Assembly: GCA_013813075.1 (NCBI GenBank)
Contig: JACCSI010000035.1
Span: 1-7,033 of the forward strand
Length of the DNA: 7,033 nt
Source of the DNA: Acidobacteriota bacterium
GTDB taxonomy: Bacteria > Acidobacteriota > Vicinamibacteria > Vicinamibacterales > UBA2999
Direction of reading: 5' to 3'
This document shows positions 5,615 to 7,033 of the stretch, piece by piece; position 1 is the first letter of the stretch; every line of letters starts with the position of its first letter. The translations under genes were made by a program, and so were the position numbers. The notes below the pieces were generated by a model. The model saw only the letters and a program-made list of their open reading frames with translations, made no database searches and was not told the origin of the DNA.

Positions 5615-6886
5615 CTACTTGTTCAGAATCTCCATCAGGTAGTCCAGCGCCACCTTTGACCGCATCAACGAGAGTCGGCTGACCAGTTCCTTACGCATCT
5701 GCGGATCGGTCTCTTTGCGGGCAATGGCGACGAGCTGCTCGGCGTTGTTCTGATGGAAGAAGCCCTGGACGATGGTTTTGCGCGTTTCCAGGTCTTTTTC
5801 GTTGGTGTAGAGCGCCGTCAACGCGTCGCCGGTCTTCGACGAGCCCATCAGCCCGAGGTTGCGGATTGCGGCGCGACGTAATTCGATGTTCGGCTCCGAA
5901 TTGGCAAGTTCGACGAGCCGCGTGGCGTTGCCGCCGACGAACATCGCCTGGATGATGCGCTTCTTGACGTCGGCGGTCTGTTCTTTCTGATAGAGCTGCC
6001 ACAGCTCGTCGTGCGCGCCCATCACGCCCAGTTGCTGCACCGCCTCGGCACGCAGTTCGGCCGACCCTTCAGCGCTCGCCGCGGCGAGGACCCGCGCGCG
6101 GTCTCCAGAGACGGCAAACGCGCGCAGAATCCGGCGTTTGATGTCGACATCCGGTGACGCCTCGTAGACCTGCGCGAGCAGGTCGCGATTCTCGCGGCCG
6201 CCGTGTATACCCAGGTACTGGATCGCCTTGCGTTGCAAATCCGGATTGGTTCCACCCTTTGCGGCGTTGGCGAGCACCTGCCGCGCACGTGGCGAATGAC
6301 TCTGCGCCAGGACGAACAACGCGCGTTCCTTCAGGCGTGGCGACTGCGCTCCCGAGAGAATCTTCTCGAGCATCGGCACCGCCTGCTCGGGATCCGAATG
6401 CTGCAGACCCTGCAGGGCGAGCAGCTTCAGTTCCTCGTCGGCCTCGGCTTCCGGTCGTACCGCCTGTCCGGAGCTCTGACGCACCTGCAGTGCAAGGGCC
6501 TTGGCGTCGTTGATCCACTTGCTGGCTGGATACGCTTTGACCAGCTCGGACGCGGCCGCCAACGCTTCCGCTTTCTGCCCGAGCCGATCGAGCGCATACG
6601 CACGCCAATACATGGCGGCGTCCGATCGAGTGGACTTTTCCTGTGCCACCACCGTGAATCGCTCGACCGCCCGCTGCCAACGTCCTTCTTCGAGCGCTTC
6701 CTGGCCCTCTTCGTACATCCGCTCTTCGCGATCGCGGCGGGCGGCATCACGTGCTGCCTCGCGTGCCTGCCACTCCAGGGCGTCGACGCGCGCGCTACGC
6801 TCCTGTGGAACTGCCCTGGCAGGTGACGACGAGAGCAGCCCTGTCAGGGCCAGCGCTGCAGCAACAACGGTCTCAATAGGCATCAT
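5615..6886 (-). CDS. secreted TPR plus HEAT-repeat scaffold protein
   Basis: The 423-residue protein has a signal peptide (hydrophobic VVAAALALTGLL at 7-18, cleavage-like ARA-VPQ near 25), so it should be periplasmic. A charged helix (31-56) leads to a TPR-like region (57-135; EEGRWQRAVERF and YWRAYALDRLGQKAEAL), similar to the tetratricopeptide part of YbgF/BamD-type proteins. Eight HEAT-like repeats of about 29-32 residues then run to the end, starting near 184, 216, 248, 277, 306, 335, 367 and 396. From 216 they alternate between a type with LG.MG-like turns and a type with an F or M and a GD/GN/NN turn. No catalytic motif is visible, so a protein-protein scaffold role is inferred. The ATG at 6886 has GGGAGC six bases upstream and overlaps the TGA of the preceding gene. 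A second ATG directly follows at 6883. The smaller HEAT gene lies downstream, probably in the same operon. Confidence 0.92.
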   Translation of the reverse strand: MMPIETVVAAALALTGLLSSSPARAVPQERSARVDALEWQAREAARDAARRDREERMYEEGQEALEEGRWQRAVERFTVVAQEKSTRSDAAMYWRAYALDRLGQKAEALAAASELVKAYPASKWINDAKALALQVRQSSGQAVRPEAEADEELKLLALQGLQHSDPEQAVPMLEKILSGAQSPRLKERALFVLAQSHSPRARQVLANAAKGGTNPDLQRKAIQYLGIHGGRENRDLLAQVYEASPDVDIKRRILRAFAVSGDRARVLAAASAEGSAELRAEAVQQLGVMGAHDELWQLYQKEQTADVKKRIIQAMFVGGNATRLVELANSEPNIELRRAAIRNLGLMGSSKTGDALTALYTNEKDLETRKTIVQGFFHQNNAEQLVAIARKETDPQMRKELVSRLSLMRSKVALDYLMEILNK

Positions 6887-7033
6887 GATGTGCTCCCGGG
6901 AAGCAAAGACTGGCGTTCGCGCTCGCGCATCTCCGAGTGCACGACGCGGACCTTGAATAACACGCCACGCGAGGCGATCCTGGCGCGCAGCGCCTCGAGG
7001 TCGTTCCTGGTGGCGTCCTGCGGGGTATTGGCG
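6883..7033 (-). CDS. 3' end of an unknown gene heading the HEAT operon
   Basis: Only the last 49 codons are in the window; the frame stays open to the right edge. The TGA (6885-6883) overlaps the ATG of the TPR/HEAT gene as ATGA, indicating translational coupling. The visible part is hydrophilic and probably helical (DLEALRARIASRG, then a short strand-like VLFKVRVV, then a basic MRERERQ tail). It has no membrane segment, and I do not recognise a domain. From memory, similar tails (LFKVRVV..S..RER) occur in acidobacterial proteins encoded between an ECF sigma gene and HEAT genes, so an anti-sigma-like or accessory membrane protein is possible. That is a weak inference. The upstream part must lie beyond position 7033. 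Confidence 0.7.
   Translation of the reverse strand, partial: ANTPQDATRNDLEALRARIASRGVLFKVRVVHSEMRERERQSLLPGSTS

Noticed and set aside
5584..5615. GAAC direct repeats resembling a LexA box
   Set aside because: The alphaproteobacterial box needs a seven-base spacer (GTTC-N7-GTTC). Here the GAAC copies are separated by three or ten bases, as expected from the heptamer repeat itself.

Overview
The window looks like chromosomal DNA of a GC-rich, Gram-negative-type bacterium, most likely Acidobacteriota, perhaps Vicinamibacteria-like. This is inferred from remembered family resemblance: a Tat-exported amidase of a type common in that phylum, exported TPR/HEAT-repeat proteins, a receiver-SpoIIE phosphatase, and an intergenic heptamer repeat of the GAACTT type. 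No database search was possible. I see no mobile element, CRISPR array, tRNA or rRNA.

Layout from left to right. (1) Minus strand, 33-1373: an RhlE-type DEAD-box RNA helicase with a basic tail. (2) Minus strand, 1463-3325: a Tat-signal amidase-signature hydrolase with an intact Lys-Ser-Ser triad and an unusual Gly/Pro/Ala-rich insertion. It lies 89 bases upstream of rhlE on the same strand and may be cotranscribed with it. (3) 3326-3480: a divergent intergenic region with a candidate sigma70 promoter for the amidase and GC-rich dyads. (4) Plus strand, 3481-4650: a response regulator fused to a SpoIIE/RsbU-type PP2C phosphatase. A possible 38-codon ORF follows, with its start overlapping the phosphatase stop as ATGA. 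(5) Minus strand, 4768-7033: three genes read right to left. They are the 3' end of an unknown gene, a secreted TPR+HEAT protein whose start overlaps that gene's stop, and a second, smaller secreted HEAT protein. A seven-base tandem repeat fills the gap between the two HEAT genes.

How the genes work together. The minus-strand cluster at the right looks like one operon making periplasmic helical-repeat scaffold proteins. The phosphatase gene should be the output of a partner-switching or general-stress type signalling system, but no STAS anti-anti-sigma or complete anti-sigma kinase gene is in the window. The small ORF after it may be a remnant of such a kinase. The amidase and helicase look functionally unrelated.

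I do not see a clearly new defence or mobile system. The points most worth checking are the ATGA-coupled small ORF behind the phosphatase, the heptamer repeat and its possible decayed relative in another intergenic gap, the two-repeat supermodule in the larger HEAT protein, and the low-complexity insertion in the amidase.
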